Assembly (NCBI GenBank): GCA_963769945.1
Contig: CAVYOA010000006.1
Span: forward strand, 1-64,000
Origin: WHSW01 sp963769945
GTDB taxonomy: Bacteria; Actinomycetota; Thermoleophilia; Solirubrobacterales; 70-9
DNA length: 64,000 nucleotides
Reading direction: 5' to 3'
The notes under the pieces are model-generated. The model saw only the letters and a list, made by a program, of their open reading frames with translations, did no database searches and had not been told where the DNA came from. A program made the translations under genes and the position numbers. This document shows, piece after piece, positions 8,622-18,474 of this stretch (position 1 is its first letter; each line of letters starts with the position of its first letter).

Positions 8622-9068
8622 ATGAGCGAGTCCACCAAGACGGAGGCGCGGGAGCGCCTGGAGGCACTGGTCGGCGACTGGACCCTGGAAGCCGGACCGC
8701 CTGGCGGGCCGCCCTGGCCGGGCGGCGGACGAGTCACCTTCGAGTGGCTCGACGGGGTCCCCCTGTTGATCGAGCGGTCGCATGTGGACTTGCCCGAGGC
8801 CCCCGATGGTGTCGCTGTGATCGGCTGCGACGGAAAGAACGACACCTACTACCAGCTCTACACGGACGAGCGCGACGTTCAACGCGTCTACGAGATGAGC
8901 CTTGGCGACGGCGTGTGGAAGCTGTGGCGAAACGGGGAACCTTTCTCGCAGCGATTTACGGGCACTTTCTCCGAGGACGGCAATACGATCGCCGGCCGAT
9001 GGGAATTGGCTGAGGACGGCAAGACTTGGAGGACGGACTTCGACCTGACTTACACAAGAGTTCAGTGA
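8622..9068 (+). CDS. DUF1579/lipocalin-like small protein
   Basis: A 148-residue protein that starts at ATG 8622 after AAGGAGCAGCG. It has the pattern of small calycin-like proteins that open with LEALVGDWTLEAG, then FEWLDGVPLLIERSHVDLPE, a strand-rich middle (DTYYQLYTDERDVQRVYEMS), VWKLWRNGEPFSQRF and a final WRTDFDLTYTRVQ. Members are annotated as DUF1579 or lipocalin-like and are presumed to bind small hydrophobic ligands. A longer upstream frame to 8289 is open but does not resemble the family. It stands alone on the plus strand. Confidence 0.75.
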   Translation: MSESTKTEARERLEALVGDWTLEAGPPGGPPWPGGGRVTFEWLDGVPLLIERSHVDLPEAPDGVAVIGCDGKNDTYYQLYTDERDVQRVYEMSLGDGVWKLWRNGEPFSQRFTGTFSEDGNTIAGRWELAEDGKTWRTDFDLTYTRVQ

Positions 9069-9213
9069 GGCCCGTCGCCGACGATCGCTGCATCGACGGT
9101 GAGACCTTGAGCTCGTGAGAAGGTCCAGGCGAGCAACGACAGAAGAGCCTTGACCCAGCGGCAGGCAGGGGTAGGCTGGCGTCGCAGAGGAACAACCGGC
9201 TCCGAGGAGGGTC

Positions 9214-10165
9214 ATGTTCGAGCTCTACGCACGTCGTCTGGCACTGGCGCTGGTGATCGTCGGGACGATGGCGCTGATCGGGGCGCCCGCGGCCGCCGGG
9301 CAGTCGGTCGCCGACGCGGCGTGTCCCGGCCCGGGCGAGGCCGATTTGAGCGGGGCGAACGGCGACTACCGGCTGGCACAGACGTTCACCGCGCAGACGA
9401 CGGGGAATCTCACCGACGCCCAGGTCGAGCTCAACCAGACCGGCCAGACCGCCGGCCCCACCGGCGATTGGGTGATTTCGATCAACACGGTCAACGTCGT
9501 CGGCGCTCCGACGAACAGCGTGCTGGCGTCGGCGACGCTGCCCGATGAGGACGTTCCAGGCGGGTACGCGACGGTGCTCGTCACTTTCGAGGCACCGGCG
9601 CCAGTAGACTGCTGGACAGCCGTACGCGGTGGTAGTTACCAGGCCCGGACCCTCAAACACTCTCATGGTACGGGCGTTTGCAAATGACACATGTGCGGGT
9701 GAAGCATTCATAAGTACGACCCAGACCGCCCAGTTCGTGACCGTCGCATCCGCCTGTGCATGCCCCGAGAAAGATCTCGTCTTTGCGGTCTTCGTCGGGC
9801 CCGCCTCGGCGCCACCGCCACCGTCACCGCTGCCCGCAACCAAGGCTGCCCGCGAGCTCACGCTCGATGCCAGCAAGGGCAAGATCGAAAAGGGCAAGAA
9901 GGTTCGGTTGAGCGGGGGGCTGGAGTCGGCAAACTCCGCGTGCGAATCGGGTCAAACCGTGAAGCTGGAACGCAAGGCAAAGGGCAAGCCCGACACCGCC
10001 TTCGTGAGCTTCAAGCAGGTCCAGAGTGACGCCGGTGGCGAGTTCGCGGCGAAGGTGAGGGTCAGAAAGACCTACATCTACCGCGCCGTTGTCGACGAGT
10101 CACAGGCCTGCCTTACGGCGGAGTCGAACACGCAGAAGGTTCGCGTCAAAGAGCCCGCCGGCTGA
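9214..10165 (+). CDS. Secreted protein with lipid/sugar-binding-like beta domain, frame-broken
   Basis: An exported hypothetical protein. The signal peptide LALALVIVGTMALIGAPAAAG follows a strong GAGGAGG site before ATG 9214. The first part is beta-rich (FTAQTTGNLTDAQVELNQTG, WVISINTV); the second part reads VVVTRPGPSNTLMVRAFAND, has a Cys pair (ASACACPEKDLVF) and a C-terminal Ig-like domain (ELTLDASKGKIEKGKKVRLS, SFKQVQSDAGGEF, YRAVVDESQACLTA). The frame changes near 9613: APVDAGQPYAVVV is restored if one base is removed. Repaired length is about 316 residues. Ligand unknown. Confidence 0.6.
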
Positions 10166-10193
10166 GGCCCTCGGCGTAGCAGCACGGCTTGAG

Positions 10194-11081
10194 CTACTGC
10201 GGTGCCCGCGCGGTCACCGCCCAAGTCGATGCTGGGGCGACGACGGCGCCGCCGTCAACGACGAAATCCGCAAGCGCCTTGCGCAGGTCGTCGGCGATCT
10301 TGGGCCTGATGTCATCGACGCGCTCGCCCCACATGCGCAGCACCTCGGCAGCCGGGCCGAGCGCCAGGTTGAACGCGACCGCGTGCTCGAGGTCCTTGCC
10401 GATCTTGTACGGCAGGTCTTGGCGGGCGAGGCGTATGTCCTCGTAGCCGGCATGCTTGAGCACGTCCGAGACGGTGTCCGCGTTGGCCATCGAGAACGGC
10501 CCCGGCCCGCAGCGGGGCGCATCGGAATCCTCCGGCTCCTCGAGATACTCGGCGACGACGAGCTCGGCGCGGTGCATGCACTCGTTGTCGAGCTTGCGTC
10601 GCCAGACCACGATGTTCAAAAGACCGCCCGGCGCCAGCGCCTCTCGCACGTTTCGAAGCGCCGCGACGGGGTTCGCGAAGAACATCGTGCCCATGCGTGA
10701 GAACGCATAGTCGAAAACTTGATCGAACTTCGTCACCTCGATGTCGCAGGACTCAAAGCTGATGTTCTCGATGCCGGCATCGTCGGCCTCCGAGATCGCC
10801 GTTTCAATCATCCGCTCGGCAACATCTACGCCGTGCGCGTGGCCGGCGCCGCCGACAATGTCCGCAAGGCGCACCGTCGTGTCCCCGAGCCCGCAACCGA
10901 TGTCGAGTACGCGATCGCCACCGTGCGGCGGGTTGGCCGCGAGCGCTGCTTCTCCGTGATTTCGCAGCCCCTCGGCGACGATGTCGCGGTACTGCATCCA
11001 GACATCGAACAGCGGGCCGTTCCAGGCCTCGGTTGCCTCGACGTTGTCTTCCACCACCCGGACGGCGTCTTGCACGATCAT
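10194..11081 (-). CDS. Class I SAM-dependent methyltransferase
   Basis: A 295-residue methyltransferase starting at ATG 11081. SAM-binding motif I is seen in RVLDIGCGLGDTTVRLADI, motif II in HGVDVAERMIE, then FDYAFSRMGTMFFANPVAAL and LAPGGLLNIVVWRR for the later strands. The layout resembles UbiE/Coq5-like small-molecule methyltransferases: WMQYRDIVAEGLRNHGEAAL precedes the Rossmann fold and the C-terminal part carries a helical cap. The substrate is not evident. It lies 20 bases after the beta-propeller gene on the same strand and converges on the secreted protein gene. Confidence 0.85.
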   Translation of the reverse strand: MIVQDAVRVVEDNVEATEAWNGPLFDVWMQYRDIVAEGLRNHGEAALAANPPHGGDRVLDIGCGLGDTTVRLADIVGGAGHAHGVDVAERMIETAISEADDAGIENISFESCDIEVTKFDQVFDYAFSRMGTMFFANPVAALRNVREALAPGGLLNIVVWRRKLDNECMHRAELVVAEYLEEPEDSDAPRCGPGPFSMANADTVSDVLKHAGYEDIRLARQDLPYKIGKDLEHAVAFNLALGPAAEVLRMWGERVDDIRPKIADDLRKALADFVVDGGAVVAPASTWAVTARAPQ

Positions 11082-11101
11082 TGAGTCTACGCGGCAACTG
11101 C

Positions 11102-12418
11102 CTAAGGAATGCCGGTGAACGTCTTGCGAACGAAGCCGGTACGGATGCGCTGGGGGTGGTCGCCGACCGGGATGTTGGCGATCGTCTTGCGCTTCTTGTA
11201 GGAGATGACCGAGATGTTGTCGGTGCCGCTCCAGGAGACGTAGCAGCGCTTGCCGTTGGCGCTGGTCGTCGACCAGTACGGCTTCTCGCCCTCCTTGATC
11301 AGCTTGTAGCGGAAGCTGTTTCGCGAGACGATCGCCGCGTAGTCGGACATCGTTCCGGCGACGCACAGCAGCCTGTCGTTGCCGCTCAGGGCGATCCCGT
11401 GGTGCGCCGAGTCGAGCAGGTAGTTCTCGCGCGGCGTGTTCTTGGCCTCCTCGGAGATCGGCAGGTTGGCGACCCGCCTCACCCGGTCGAACTTGAGGTC
11501 GTACTCGACGAAGCCGTGAAAGAAGGAGACCTGGAGATAGACGAAGCGCTCGTTCGGACGACAGCGCCATCGGGCGCACCGCGGAGCTCATGTTCGGATA
11601 GCCGGCCTCGGCCAGCTTCTGGCCCATGTCGATGCGCTCGAGGATCTCGTTGGTGTCGGCGTCGACGATCTGAAAGAAGCGCTCGCCCTTGCTCGTGTCG
11701 GTCGACCGGCGTGTCGGCGGGCGTGTAGACGAGGCCGATGCTGGCGTGGTAGATCCGCTAGCCGTCCTCGGAGTAGGTGTTCTCGTGCGGCGAGTCGCCG
11801 GACGCGAAGCGCCCGACCTCGAGGCCGGTCTTGGTGTCGAGGATGTGGACGACGTTGCCGGTCGAGGCCGAGACGGCGACGTTGCGTGCCGTCGGGCGAG
11901 ATCGCCATGTGGTCGGAGCGCTGCCCATCGACGACGAAGCGCCAGACGATCTCGCCGCTGGCGAGGTCGAGCGCGATGACATCGCGAAAGCTCGGACGCG
12001 AGACGATCAGCAGCCGGCCGTCGTTGGACGAGTACATGTCGTCGACGTACTGGTCGTTGCCCTCGCCGACGAGCTCGCGGATCGCGAGGAAGTAGCCGAG
12101 GCGCTCGGGGTCGGTGGCGATCTCGGCCATCCGCTCCTCGATGTCGGGGATGATGTTGATCCGGGCCAGTCGTCTGAACTTGCCGCGCGGGACGATGACG
12201 TCGGCGGTGCCCTCCCAGTTGTTGCCGACGAACAGCACCTCGCGCTTGCCGCGCAGCTTCGGCTTCGCCGACAGCGAGCTGGCATCGATGGGCTGTCGGG
12301 TGTACGCGCCGGCGCGGCTCTTCGCTGCCGCGCGGCGAGAGCCAGGGTGAGGAAGGCAATTGCAGAGCGATCCCGCCAACGCAGCAGCCACGTTGCGGGC
12401 GAGAGACGATCGGGCCAT
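11102..12418 (-). CDS. Secreted YVTN-type beta-propeller protein, frame-broken
   Basis: A beta-propeller of the YVTN/lactonase-like group, probably exported: MARSSLARNVAAALAG begins a signal peptide that is restored only after a frame change (AIAFLTLALA). Blade sequences include KREVLFVGNNWEGTADVIV, GRLLIVSRPSFRDVIALDLA, NVAVSASTGNVVHILDTKTG, FFQIVDADTNEILERIDMGQ, LDSAHHGIALSGNDRLLCVA and CYVSWSGTDNISVIS. At least four frame changes (near 12360, 11920, 11760 and 11560) separate these blades. The expected full length is about 435 residues. Such propellers bind or hydrolyse small extracellular ligands, but no catalytic site can be assigned. It follows the VOC gene on the same strand. Confidence 0.65.
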
Positions 12419-12470
12419 GGCCCGAACCCTAACCAGTGGGCGCGGGCTCCGGTTGGCGGCACTCGCATTA

Positions 12471-12862
12471 TCACTGCCGGCCAGATGTCGGCCTCGGCGA
12501 TCTCGAGCAGGTTGCCGGCTGGATCGTTGAAATAGAACGAGCGTCGTCCACCCTGCCACTCCTGCTCGTGCGTGATCTCGACATCCGCCTGCGTCAGGCG
12601 CTGCTTGAGGTCCTCGTAGTGCTCGCCGCTCTGCCGCCAGCAGGCAGACGTGACCTGGCCCGGTCGAGCCATGGCGAGCGATCGGCCCGTCGACGCTCGC
12701 GCAAGTGCCTCGCGCTCGAAGAGCAAGAGCACGCCGTTTCCGATTCGATATGCACGGCTGCCCGGCCCAGCTTGAGACTGTGCGCAGCTCGAGCACGTCG
12801 GAGTAGAAGCTCTCCGTCGTCTCGAGCTCGCCTGCCGAGCAGTAGACGCAGGTCTCGAGCAC
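12471..12862 (-). CDS. VOC-family (glyoxalase/dioxygenase-like) protein, frame-broken
   Basis: A small VOC-superfamily protein. GTG 12862 opens LETCVYCSAGELETTESFYS with the first beta-alpha-beta module; after a frame change near 12765 the second part reads RIGNGVLLLFEREALA, EHYEDLKQRLTQADVEI and the family-typical RRSFYFNDPAGNLLEIAE. Family members bind a divalent metal through His/Glu at module ends; Glu of LLEIAE is the last ligand. The exact stop is uncertain because of the indels; I end it at the TGA near 12471, where recognisable homology stops. It is a possible glyoxalase, fosfomycin-resistance or ring-cleavage homologue; the substrate is unknown. Confidence 0.6.
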
Positions 12863-12886
12863 GCCGCTGAGAGCGTTCGCGGCGAC

Positions 12887-15206
12887 TCACGCGTGGTGTC
12901 GGCGGGCCGGACCGCCCGGAGGAATCGCGACGAAACCGCGCAGCCGGCGAATCGGACCGCCGCGCGAAAGCGCCTCGCGCAGCGCCCTGCGCGAGCTCGG
13001 TCCCGGCGGCGGCGATGCAACGGCCGCGAAGCGATGCAGTCGCAAGCCTTCGGTGTAGTTGACAACGGCGCTGCGGCCGGCCGCGGCGAAACGCCGCTCG
13101 AGCTCGAGCAGCGTCATCTCGCGAGGAGCGTGCCAGCCGAGGCGCTCGAGCGCAGAGCGCAACTCGGCGAGCTGGGCGTCGACGCACCCACCACGCCGAA
13201 GCACGCGCCGTCGGCGCCAGGCAATCACCGAGCCGATAACCACGAGCGTGATCGCCACCGCGATGAGGGCGAGGACTAACGTCGCGAACATGCTGCGCCC
13301 CTGCGCGGTCTCAGCGACGATGCCGCCTTCGAGCGCGGCCTCGAGGCTGCGCGCGCGCCCGATCCCGTCGGTTGGGATCGAGGAATCGGTAGAGGCTAAG
13401 GGCGGCATCGAGGTTGCCCGCGTTGGACTGCGATTGGGCCGGCGCCGAGGCCGGCGTGGGGTCGAAGGTGGTCCAGCCGATGCCGCGGAAGTAGACCTCG
13501 ACCCAGGCATGGGCATCGAAGTCCTCGACCTCATAGACACCGTCGCCGGCATCGAGGGTTCCCGGCGCAAAGCCCGATACGACACGGCTCGGGATTCCGA
13601 CCATGCGCAGCATCAGCGCCATCGTTCCGGAGAACTGCTGGCAGTAGCCGGCCTGATCTTGGCCGACGAAGGTGGCGAGCGGATATGTCGCCTGATCGAC
13701 ATTCGGGGTGTAGTCGTACTTTGTGCGCAGGTGGCGATCGATCGCCTGTACCGCCTCGAAGGGCCCGTCGGCATCAGCCGTGAGCTCACGCGCCAAGCCC
13801 CTGGATCTCGCCGTAGGGCGACGCTTCCAATAGAGCCTCGAGACGTCGGTCTCGCTCGCTGCCCCAGAGCGGCATCTCGATCGCGGCCGAGGGTGCGAAG
13901 CCGGAGACGACTTCCACGGCCGAGCCGGGACCCGCACTCGAGGAGGCAGGACCGACATTTCGGACAACGTTCTGGCGCGACGGCAGGCCGATCAGCGTCG
14001 CACCCGCGAAGCTGCTGCTTCGGATAGCTCGCGGGCGCTTGGCGCAGCTCGGCGCTCGTCGGCTGCGGGTAGTAGCTGGTGATCGAGTACTCGTCGCCGT
14101 TTTGCAGCGGCTCCTCCAGCAGCGAAAGGGTGCCGTCGCGGCTGAGCTGGGCCCCGGCGAGGCCGTTGGTCGCCAAGACCGACCCCGCCCCGACCACGAC
14201 GTCGCTCTCCAGCGCGGCAATCTCGAAATCCAGGGGGACGACCCAGTCGCGATGGTTCTCGAGCGCCTCAGCACCGGGGAGTCGGTCACGTGCCCTGATC
14301 TCGGGCAGTGCGAGGCGATCGGCGCCATCGGCACGCTGCCAGGTAAAGCCGTCGAATCGGTCGAGGACGCTCGCTTTCCAATACATCGGCGCCTCGCTTC
14401 TGACTTCAAGCAGGGTCGTCCCCTTACGCGGCCATTCGAGCGGGCCGTAGGAGTGATTCCAGTCGAACACGACCTCGCTGTCGCGCCCGAACCAATCCCA
14501 ACTCTCGTAGTCCCAGACGGCGCGCTCGCCGCCGATCGCGACCGAGACCGGAACGGCCAGAGCGCCGGCACCGGCGATCGCCGCCAGCGCGAGCCCCGCG
14601 CGGCGCCGACCGAGACCAGGAAGCCAGAGCCAGGTCGCGCAGAGTGAAAAGCAAGATGGCGCCAAGCAGGAGCTCTGCCTCGGGCGCGTCGAGCGTGGCG
14701 GGGAATCCGTAAAGCACGACCAGCGGCACCAGCGCGAGCGCTCGCGACAGCGGCCGGCGTCGGCGCGAAAGAAAGGCCAGTGCGGCGGCGAGGCCAAGCA
14801 ACGCCGGCACGCCCAGCAGCAGCGTCAGCCGAATCGCGTCATCGCCGTCCGCATAGGGCAACGTCGTGTCCTCGATCCCCGCAAGCCCGCGGCTGATCTC
14901 GTCGATCAGCTCGGCCCAGTTGCCCGGTGCGAGCAGACTCGCCTCAAGGCCGACGACAACCATCGCCGCACCGGTTGCGACAACCAGTAGCGACGCCGAC
15001 ACGACCCGCTCGACGCCGCGCTGAATCGGCGAACGCACGAGAAGCTGGACCACGAGAGCCGCGGCGCAGATGATTGCGAGCGCCGCGACAAGACGCCCGA
15101 GCGGCGGCTCGGCGACCAGCCGCGACCACTGCCAGAGGCCGAAGGCACCGAGGGCGGCAAACAGCGCGAACTCGGTCGCCAACGCGGATCGAGCGCTGCG
15201 GTTCAC
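12887..15206 (-). CDS. Membrane transglutaminase-like protein (DUF3488 + TGase core), frame-broken
   Basis: This is the third gene of a moxR-DUF58-transglutaminase operon; ATG 15206 overlaps the DUF58 stop by ATGA. The N-terminal part has several membrane helices (LLLGVPALLGLAAALAFLS, GAGALAVPVSVAIGG) followed by an exterior domain (DRFDGFTWQRADGADR) and a transglutaminase/cysteine-protease core with Cys in AGYCQQFSGT, His in DFDAHAWVEVYF and Asp in TTFDPTP. A C-terminal helix (FATLVLALIAVAITLVVIG) and cytoplasmic tail end it. Four frame changes occur near 14620, 14000, 13800 and 13370. The repaired protein would be about 770 residues, normal for the family. The substrate is unknown in these systems. 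Confidence 0.78.
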
Positions 15207-16324
15207 GCTGCGGTGCGCATCGCCCGGCCCGCCCTCGAGCTGATCAGGCGTCCCTCACAACCGGCGACGGTGAACGCCGCCGCTCGTGAAGCCACCGCTG
15301 CCGGAGTGACCAAATAGCGCCCGGCGCTGCCGCCCGAACGCAGCGCCGGCGGCAGCGCCGGGCGCAGCTGCGCGGTGACCCAGAAGACCGCCCCGCTTCT
15401 CAGCGCCTTCAGCGCCATCGGCGGGCGCCCACCGGCCTCGAGCAAAGCCAAACGAGCGTGCACCTGTGGCCAGGCGCGCATGTCGGCCTCGATCTCGATC
15501 GGCCGACGATCGCCCGGCAGGAGCACTGCGCAGCCGCCCGCCTGCGCCAGATGAGAGCAAAGCGACGCGGCGGCGCGAACCGCAGCGTCGAGCGCCTGCC
15601 GAGACTGTGGACGGGTGGCGTCGACAGCGACCAACGGCGCCGCATCGGCGCCGGCGATCAGCCGGCGCTCGACCAGCTCACCGGTCCTCGCCACCGCTGG
15701 CCAGTGGATCCGCGAGGCCGGACTGCCCTCGCGATAGGCGCGCAGGCCGTCCACCTCGAGCTCGATCGCGCGTGTATCGAGACGGCTGGCTGCGGCGCCG
15801 TCCTCGAGTCCGGCGATCGAGCTCGTGGCGATCCCGTCGGCGCCGCGCCCAGCGGCGAGCACCGACTCGATCCGCGGCAAAACGAAGAGCTCGCCGGGGT
15901 CATCGCTTTCGACGATCTCGACACGCAGGCCAAGGGGATCGCGAACTTCAAGCCGCGCTGGGCCAAGTCGCCGCATCCCCCTGCCGCTGAAGGTGACCTC
16001 CTGCTCGTAGTGCCCCGGCCAGCGCGGGCCGACGCGAAGCGACGTCGCCAACGTAGCGTCGGTGAGCTCGCCGCCGGGAGGCGGCACGCGGGCGCCGTGG
16101 GCGTGAATGCAAAGCGGGTAGGCCTGCCCCTCGACGATCCGCGCCGGTCCTGGTGCCCGCTCCAGTCGCCGGGGTGTTGCCAGCCCGACCCAGATCACCG
16201 CTGCCGCCGCCAAACCGCAGAGGCCGACACCGGCGACCAGCAGCGACGGGGAGGCGAATCCGATGCCGCTGACAAGCAGGGCGGCGCCGAGTATCGCCGC
16301 GGTCAGCGCTCCGGACATCCGCAT
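15203..16324 (-). CDS. DUF58-domain membrane-anchored protein
   Basis: An intact 373-residue protein. Two N-terminal helices (TAAILGAALLVSGIGFA and LLVAGVGLCGLAAAAVIWVG) precede an Ig-like domain (LEVRDPLGL) and the DUF58 core, with the signature REGSPASRIHWPAVARTGEL and a VWA-like region (AAPLVAVDATRP). DUF58 proteins are encoded with MoxR AAA ATPases and transglutaminases and are believed to be assembly or metal-insertion partners at the membrane. The gene follows moxR by 14 bases and overlaps the transglutaminase gene. Confidence 0.88.
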   Translation of the reverse strand: MRMSGALTAAILGAALLVSGIGFASPSLLVAGVGLCGLAAAAVIWVGLATPRRLERAPGPARIVEGQAYPLCIHAHGARVPPPGGELTDATLATSLRVGPRWPGHYEQEVTFSGRGMRRLGPARLEVRDPLGLRVEIVESDDPGELFVLPRIESVLAAGRGADGIATSSIAGLEDGAAASRLDTRAIELEVDGLRAYREGSPASRIHWPAVARTGELVERRLIAGADAAPLVAVDATRPQSRQALDAAVRAAASLCSHLAQAGGCAVLLPGDRRPIEIEADMRAWPQVHARLALLEAGGRPPMALKALRSGAVFWVTAQLRPALPPALRSGGSAGRYLVTPAAVASRAAAFTVAGCEGRLISSRAGRAMRTAA

Positions 16325-16338
16325 CGGCGTCGGGCTCC

Positions 16339-17295
16339 TCAGAGTGCGGGAACGCGCTCGAGCGCGTCGTCGATGATCGCCGTCGCGTCGCCGTCGGACG
16401 CCTGCGGCGCCAGCAGCAGGCGGTGTTCGAGCACCGAATGCGCCAGCGCCTGGACATCGTCGGGAAGCACGTGGTCTCGTGACTCCAGCGCAGCTCGGGA
16501 CTTTGCGGCGCGAAACAGCATCAGCACGGCTCGCGGGCTCGCCCCGAGCTCGACCCGCGAATCGACCCGGGTTGCCTCGCCGACGGCGACGGCGTAGCGG
16601 CGCAGGGCCTCGCTGCCGTGGACGAGGCTGACCGCCGCCTGGGCGGCGCGCACGGTGCTCACATCCATCACCGCCTCGAGGTCATGGACGACGTCATGGC
16701 GAGCGTGATCGGCGAGCATGTCTGCCTCGTCGGCGGCGCTTGGGTAACCGAGCGAGACGCGGACCATGAAGCGATCGAGCTGTGCCTCGGGCAGCGGATA
16801 TGTCCCCTCGTACTCGGCTGGATTCTGCGTCGCGATGACGACGAAGGGCTGAGCGAGCTCGTGCTGGAGGCCGTCGACAGTGACGTGGCGCTCCTGCATG
16901 CACTCGAGCAGGCCCGACTGCGTCTTGGGCGAGGAGCGATTGATCTCGTCGACCAAGACGACGTTGGCGAAGACCGGTCCGGGGTGGAACTCGAAGCGGC
17001 TCTCACGCTGATTGAAGACGTTGGTGCCGACGATGTCCGCCGGAAGCAGATCGGCGGTGCACTGAACGCGGGCATAGTCGGCGTCGATCGAGCGCGCCAG
17101 CGACCGGGCCAGCGCCGTCTTGCCGACTCCCGGATAGTCCTCGATCAGGACATGACCCTCGGCAAACAGCGCGACCAGCACGTCCGCCATCACGTCGTCG
17201 TCGATCTTGACCGCCCGTTGCACGTTCTCGCGCAGCCTCGTCGCGACATCGGCGACCGCGCCCGGCTCGAGTTCAGGAAGCTCCGGCGTAGCCAT
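16339..17295 (-). CDS. MoxR-family AAA+ ATPase
   Basis: An intact 318-residue AAA+ ATPase of the MoxR/RavA clade. Walker A is YPGVGKTALARS at about residues 54-65, Walker B LVDEINRSSPKTQ with the family-typical NRSSPK, sensor 1 in VIATQNPAEYEGTYPLPEAQ, arginine finger region in LDRFMVRVSLG. Length and motifs are canonical. It is the first gene of the moxR-DUF58-transglutaminase operon, which suggests it remodels or activates the DUF58/transglutaminase pair at the inner membrane. No clear promoter was recognised in the 430-base upstream gap. Confidence 0.93.
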   Translation of the reverse strand: MATPELPELEPGAVADVATRLRENVQRAVKIDDDVMADVLVALFAEGHVLIEDYPGVGKTALARSLARSIDADYARVQCTADLLPADIVGTNVFNQRESRFEFHPGPVFANVVLVDEINRSSPKTQSGLLECMQERHVTVDGLQHELAQPFVVIATQNPAEYEGTYPLPEAQLDRFMVRVSLGYPSAADEADMLADHARHDVVHDLEAVMDVSTVRAAQAAVSLVHGSEALRRYAVAVGEATRVDSRVELGASPRAVLMLFRAAKSRAALESRDHVLPDDVQALAHSVLEHRLLLAPQASDGDATAIIDDALERVPAL

Positions 17296-17724
17296 TCACC
17301 AATGGTACGTACCGGGCAGTGTCCGCGGTTCAGATCCGATTTGTATGGGAAGCAAGCGGGCTAGCCGTGGCGGCAGCCGGGGGTACGCCACAGCGCCTGC
17401 TTCCGAGGTGCGCCCCGGTCGCGCGGCTCGCGGGCGGCAGGCCATCCCGAGCCGGCGGGCAGAGCCCGCATCGCCGAAGGTAGAGGCAGCTGCGGACGCT
17501 GCGTAAGGGGACGAAAATGCGGTCCGGGGGCGACCGACTCTGCCTGCCACGTGCGTAGCCTTCGCACGAACGAAGCTTTGTGGTCGCGCTTCGAGTGGTG
17601 TCCGGCTGCTTGGCTTCCGCCGCCTTCTTCCTCTCTCCCGAACCGCAGGATCAACTTATGACGACGTTCGTGAGGTGTCAAGGGGTCGCTCCTCGACAAG
17701 CCCGCAGTTTCCGCGAAAACGCGG
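17296..17724. other. Intergenic region without a credible gene
   Basis: Between the start of moxR and the end of the phosphatidyltransferase gene. Open frames on both strands are Arg/Pro-rich and look like chance products of high GC. A small hairpin CCGCG-AAAA-CGCGG lies at about 17708-17721, just after the phosphatidyltransferase gene, but no T-run follows it. Confidence 0.5.
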
Positions 17725-18417
17725 TCAGCGACGCCGCGCTGGCGGTTCCTTGCGCGCCAGATCGCGAAGATTTCGCGCCGCTCGCCCTACCAGCAGGACG
17801 AGCATCGTCGCGGCGATCGCGAGGCCGATGACGTCGAACACGGTCAGCTGGAGATCGGCGAACACGAAGTCGAGGCCCGCGCCGAGAGCGACGATCGTGT
17901 TCAACACGATCAGGATCAGCCTGATCTCGGTTGGGCCGACGTAGCCGTAGCCGATCGAGAAGCGGTTAAAGGCAAAGCTCTCGAGATAGACGTTGATCGA
18001 GAGGATGAGATAGGCGACGACGATCAGCGTCCCGGTCGACAGCAGCATCAAGGGTGAGAGCCCGAGTCCAAGTCCGATCGCAGCGGTCGCGATCGCATCG
18101 ACAAGGTGGTCGAGGTAGTAGCCATAGGTCGGGCGCTCGATCGCGCGCACCCGCGCCAGCGTGCCGTCGAGCGAGTCGCCGAACCACTGCAACACCAAGA
18201 GCCCGCTGGCGACCCAGAGCCAGGCGATGTCCTCGTTCGAGAGCTGGTAGGCGACGCAGACGCCAAACGCCGCCAGCACGCCAAGCGCGGTGAGGTCGTC
18301 AGGCAGCACCCAGCGCGGGAGCCGCGCTGCGATCCAGCGCAGTAGCCGCTTCTCAGGCTCCGCCAGCAAGAAGCTCGCCTCGCGCGTGGCGTCTACGGAC
18401 CTCTCCAGCTCAGCCAT
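17725..18417 (-). CDS. CDP-alcohol phosphatidyltransferase family protein
   Basis: An intact 230-residue integral membrane enzyme that would transfer a phospho-alcohol from a CDP-linked donor. The family signature DGx2ARx8Gx3Dx3D is seen as DSLDGTLARVRAIERPTYGY then YLDHLVD. About six hydrophobic segments follow or precede it (LTALGVLAAFGVCVAYQL, WLWVASGLLVLQWFG, AAIGLGLGLSPLMLLSTGT, LIVLNTIVALGAGLDFVFA). The acceptor (inositol phosphate, glycerol phosphate or other) cannot be assigned. It is divergent from the penicillin-acylase-like gene, with 57 bases between starts. Confidence 0.88.
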   Translation of the reverse strand: MAELERSVDATREASFLLAEPEKRLLRWIAARLPRWVLPDDLTALGVLAAFGVCVAYQLSNEDIAWLWVASGLLVLQWFGDSLDGTLARVRAIERPTYGYYLDHLVDAIATAAIGLGLGLSPLMLLSTGTLIVVAYLILSINVYLESFAFNRFSIGYGYVGPTEIRLILIVLNTIVALGAGLDFVFADLQLTVFDVIGLAIAATMLVLLVGRAARNLRDLARKEPPARRR

Positions 18418-18474
18418 CGCACCCTTTACCCGGATCGGCGCGAACAGTTTCTCGGCGGGATAGATTCACGCGCC

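Noticed and set aside
9600..9630. Programmed frameshift in the secreted protein gene
   Set aside because: No slippery sequence or downstream structure, and the break resembles the many other indels in the window.
10194..12359. A single 721-codon minus-strand frame covering two genes
   Set aside because: Only the last 295 codons are a real methyltransferase; the rest is an out-of-frame reading of the beta-propeller gene.
17296..17724. Open frames on both strands in the gap before moxR
   Set aside because: Arg/Pro-rich composition, no ribosome site and no recognisable protein; likely chance frames.
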